DNA of 64,000 nucleotides from an uncultured Pseudorhodobacter sp. GTDB lineage: Bacteria > Pseudomonadota > Alphaproteobacteria > Rhodobacterales > Rhodobacteraceae. The notes beneath the pieces were generated by a model. The model was not told the DNA's origin. It worked only from the letters and a program-made list of their open reading frames with translations, and ran no database searches. The translations under genes were made by a program, and so were the position numbers. Location: assembly GCA_913062925.1 (NCBI GenBank), contig CAJXWJ010000006.1, forward strand, positions 1 through 64,000, read 5' to 3'. This document shows positions 62,792 through 64,000 of the stretch, in pieces; the first letter of the stretch is position 1, and every line of letters starts with the position of its first letter.

Positions 62792-63471
62792 AAGGAAAAT
62801 ACATGGTCACGACTGCTGTTTCCCCTGTGTCTACATCCCCAGCGTCAACCAGCGTTTCGGCGCAAGACGCGGCCAAGATTTCTACCGATTACACCACCTT
62901 TCTCAAGATGATGACGACGCAACTGCAAAACCAAGACCCAATGAATCCCACCGATTCTTCGGCCTTTGCGGTGCAGCTGGCAACCTTTTCGGGCGTCGAA
63001 CAACAGGTCAAAACCAACGAATTGCTTGCCAGTCTTGGCAGCCAGTTCGGGGTTTTGGGCATGGCGCAGCTTGCAGGTTGGGTCGGGCAAGAGGCGCGCT
63101 CGGCGGCACCCGTCTATATGAACGCCAAGCCGGTAACGATCAGCTATGCCGCAGATCCGCTCGCCGATCGAGCGGTTCTGGTTGCAACCGATGCCAATGG
63201 CAATACCGTTGGGCGCGAAGATGTTCCATTAAAGGATACTTCTTATCAATGGCTTGGCGCAGGTATCGCGGGCAATCCTTTGCCAACAGGCACCTATAGG
63301 CTTCACCTTGAAAGCTACCGCGAGGGGCAGATCATCAAGGCTGACGGTCAGGTAGAATCCTACGCGCCAATTCTGGAAGCTCGCGGCGGCAGTGGCGGCA
63401 AGACCACCTTGATTCTGCAAGGCGGGGTCGAGGTTGCCTCTACGGATGTGACAGCGTTAAGGGTGCCGTGA
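62788..63471 (+). CDS. flgD: Flagellar hook capping protein FlgD
   Basis: DYTTFLKMMTTQLQNQDPMNPTDSSAFAVQLATFSGVEQQVKTNELL. Confidence 0.95.
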   Translation: MKGKYMVTTAVSPVSTSPASTSVSAQDAAKISTDYTTFLKMMTTQLQNQDPMNPTDSSAFAVQLATFSGVEQQVKTNELLASLGSQFGVLGMAQLAGWVGQEARSAAPVYMNAKPVTISYAADPLADRAVLVATDANGNTVGREDVPLKDTSYQWLGAGIAGNPLPTGTYRLHLESYREGQIIKADGQVESYAPILEARGGSGGKTTLILQGGVEVASTDVTALRVP

Positions 63472-64000
63472 TTACAGCAGCTTGCCCAACCAAATCCCCA
63501 GCGCGAAGACCAGCACTACCGCCGCGACACCGCGCGCGCCAAACAAGCGCGGCTGGGTATCAACGGTCAAAGGTGGGGCCGCCTGCGCGATCAACAGCGA
63601 TTCCATCATTCGTGGCAGTCGCGGGCCAAAACGGCCCAAGACGCGCGCCGTCTGCGCCAAATCACGGATCAGGGCCAAGGGTCCAACATTGCGGCTGACA
63701 TAGGATTCGACAACCGGCTTGGCGACTTGCCAGATGTTGATATGCGGGTCCAAGCCGCGCGCCACGCCTTCGACAACCACCATCGTGCGCTGCAACAAAA
63801 TCAGCTCGGTGCGGGTTTCCATGCCGAATCTCTCGGTGACTTCAAACAGATAGGACAGCAGCCGCGCCATCGAGACCTGCGTTGCATCCAGCCCGAAAAT
63901 CGGTTCACCCACCGCCCGCAAGGCGCGGGCAAATTCGTCAATGTCACGATCGGGGGGCACATAGCCCGCCTCGAAATGCACCTCGGCGACACGGCGGTAA
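63472..64000 (-). CDS. ubiB: UbiB/ABC1-type kinase-like protein (C-terminal part; gene continues beyond window end)
   Basis: Frame open to window edge: YRRVAEVHFEAGYVPPDRDIDEFARALRAVGEPIFGLDATQVSMARLLSYLFEVTERFGMETRTELILLQRTMVVVEGVARGLDP plus C-terminal TM. Confidence 0.9.
   Translation of the reverse strand, partial: YRRVAEVHFEAGYVPPDRDIDEFARALRAVGEPIFGLDATQVSMARLLSYLFEVTERFGMETRTELILLQRTMVVVEGVARGLDPHINIWQVAKPVVESYVSRNVGPLALIRDLAQTARVLGRFGPRLPRMMESLLIAQAAPPLTVDTQPRLFGARGVAAVVLVFALGIWLGKLL

Noticed and set aside
1-64000. CRISPR arrays, rRNA and tRNA genes
   Set aside because: No regularly spaced direct repeats outside coding repeats, and no tRNA/rRNA signature noticed by eye; a tRNAscan/Infernal run would be decisive.

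Overview
This 64 kb window comes from an alphaproteobacterium, and the gene content and synteny look Rhodobacterales-like. It holds four blocks. (1) 0-5 kb: the start of a MarR-family regulator, a branched-chain aminotransferase, and a large RTX/Hint secreted protein carrying a duplicated ~145-aa domain. (2) 5.2-17.8 kb: a thiosulfate-oxidation locus soxF-D-C-B-A-Z-Y-X-W-V with divergent soxS. No soxR or soxE is present. Downstream of soxS is a tight two-gene pair, an FG-GAP/ASPIC-UnbV (CRTAC1-like) protein plus a diheme peroxidase of the bCcP/MauG superfamily. (3) 17.8-63.5 kb: a near-complete flagellar cluster: flgI/L/K/E, motB, fliP/N/H/F, fliL, motE-like, motA, flhA, fliR, flhB, flgH/A/G/F, fliQ/E, flgC/B, fliI, flbT, flaF, flagellin, flgJ/fliK/flgD. 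(4) 23.7-38.8 kb: a block inside the flagellar cluster with a type I secretion system and a BapA-like Ig-repeat adhesin, cysD-cysNC, an EamA transporter, HU, AMP nucleosidase and an SDR-like protein. The most interesting non-gene signals are CtrA-like TTAA-N7-(T/C)TAA-type sites at several flagellar promoters, related AT-rich elements in the two sox intergenic regions, a 12-mer (palindromic in one case) shared upstream of the two secreted giant proteins, and a perfect-period 2x20-bp tandem repeat upstream of the adhesin. All product calls come from reading translated ORFs and recalling family motifs. No database search was run.
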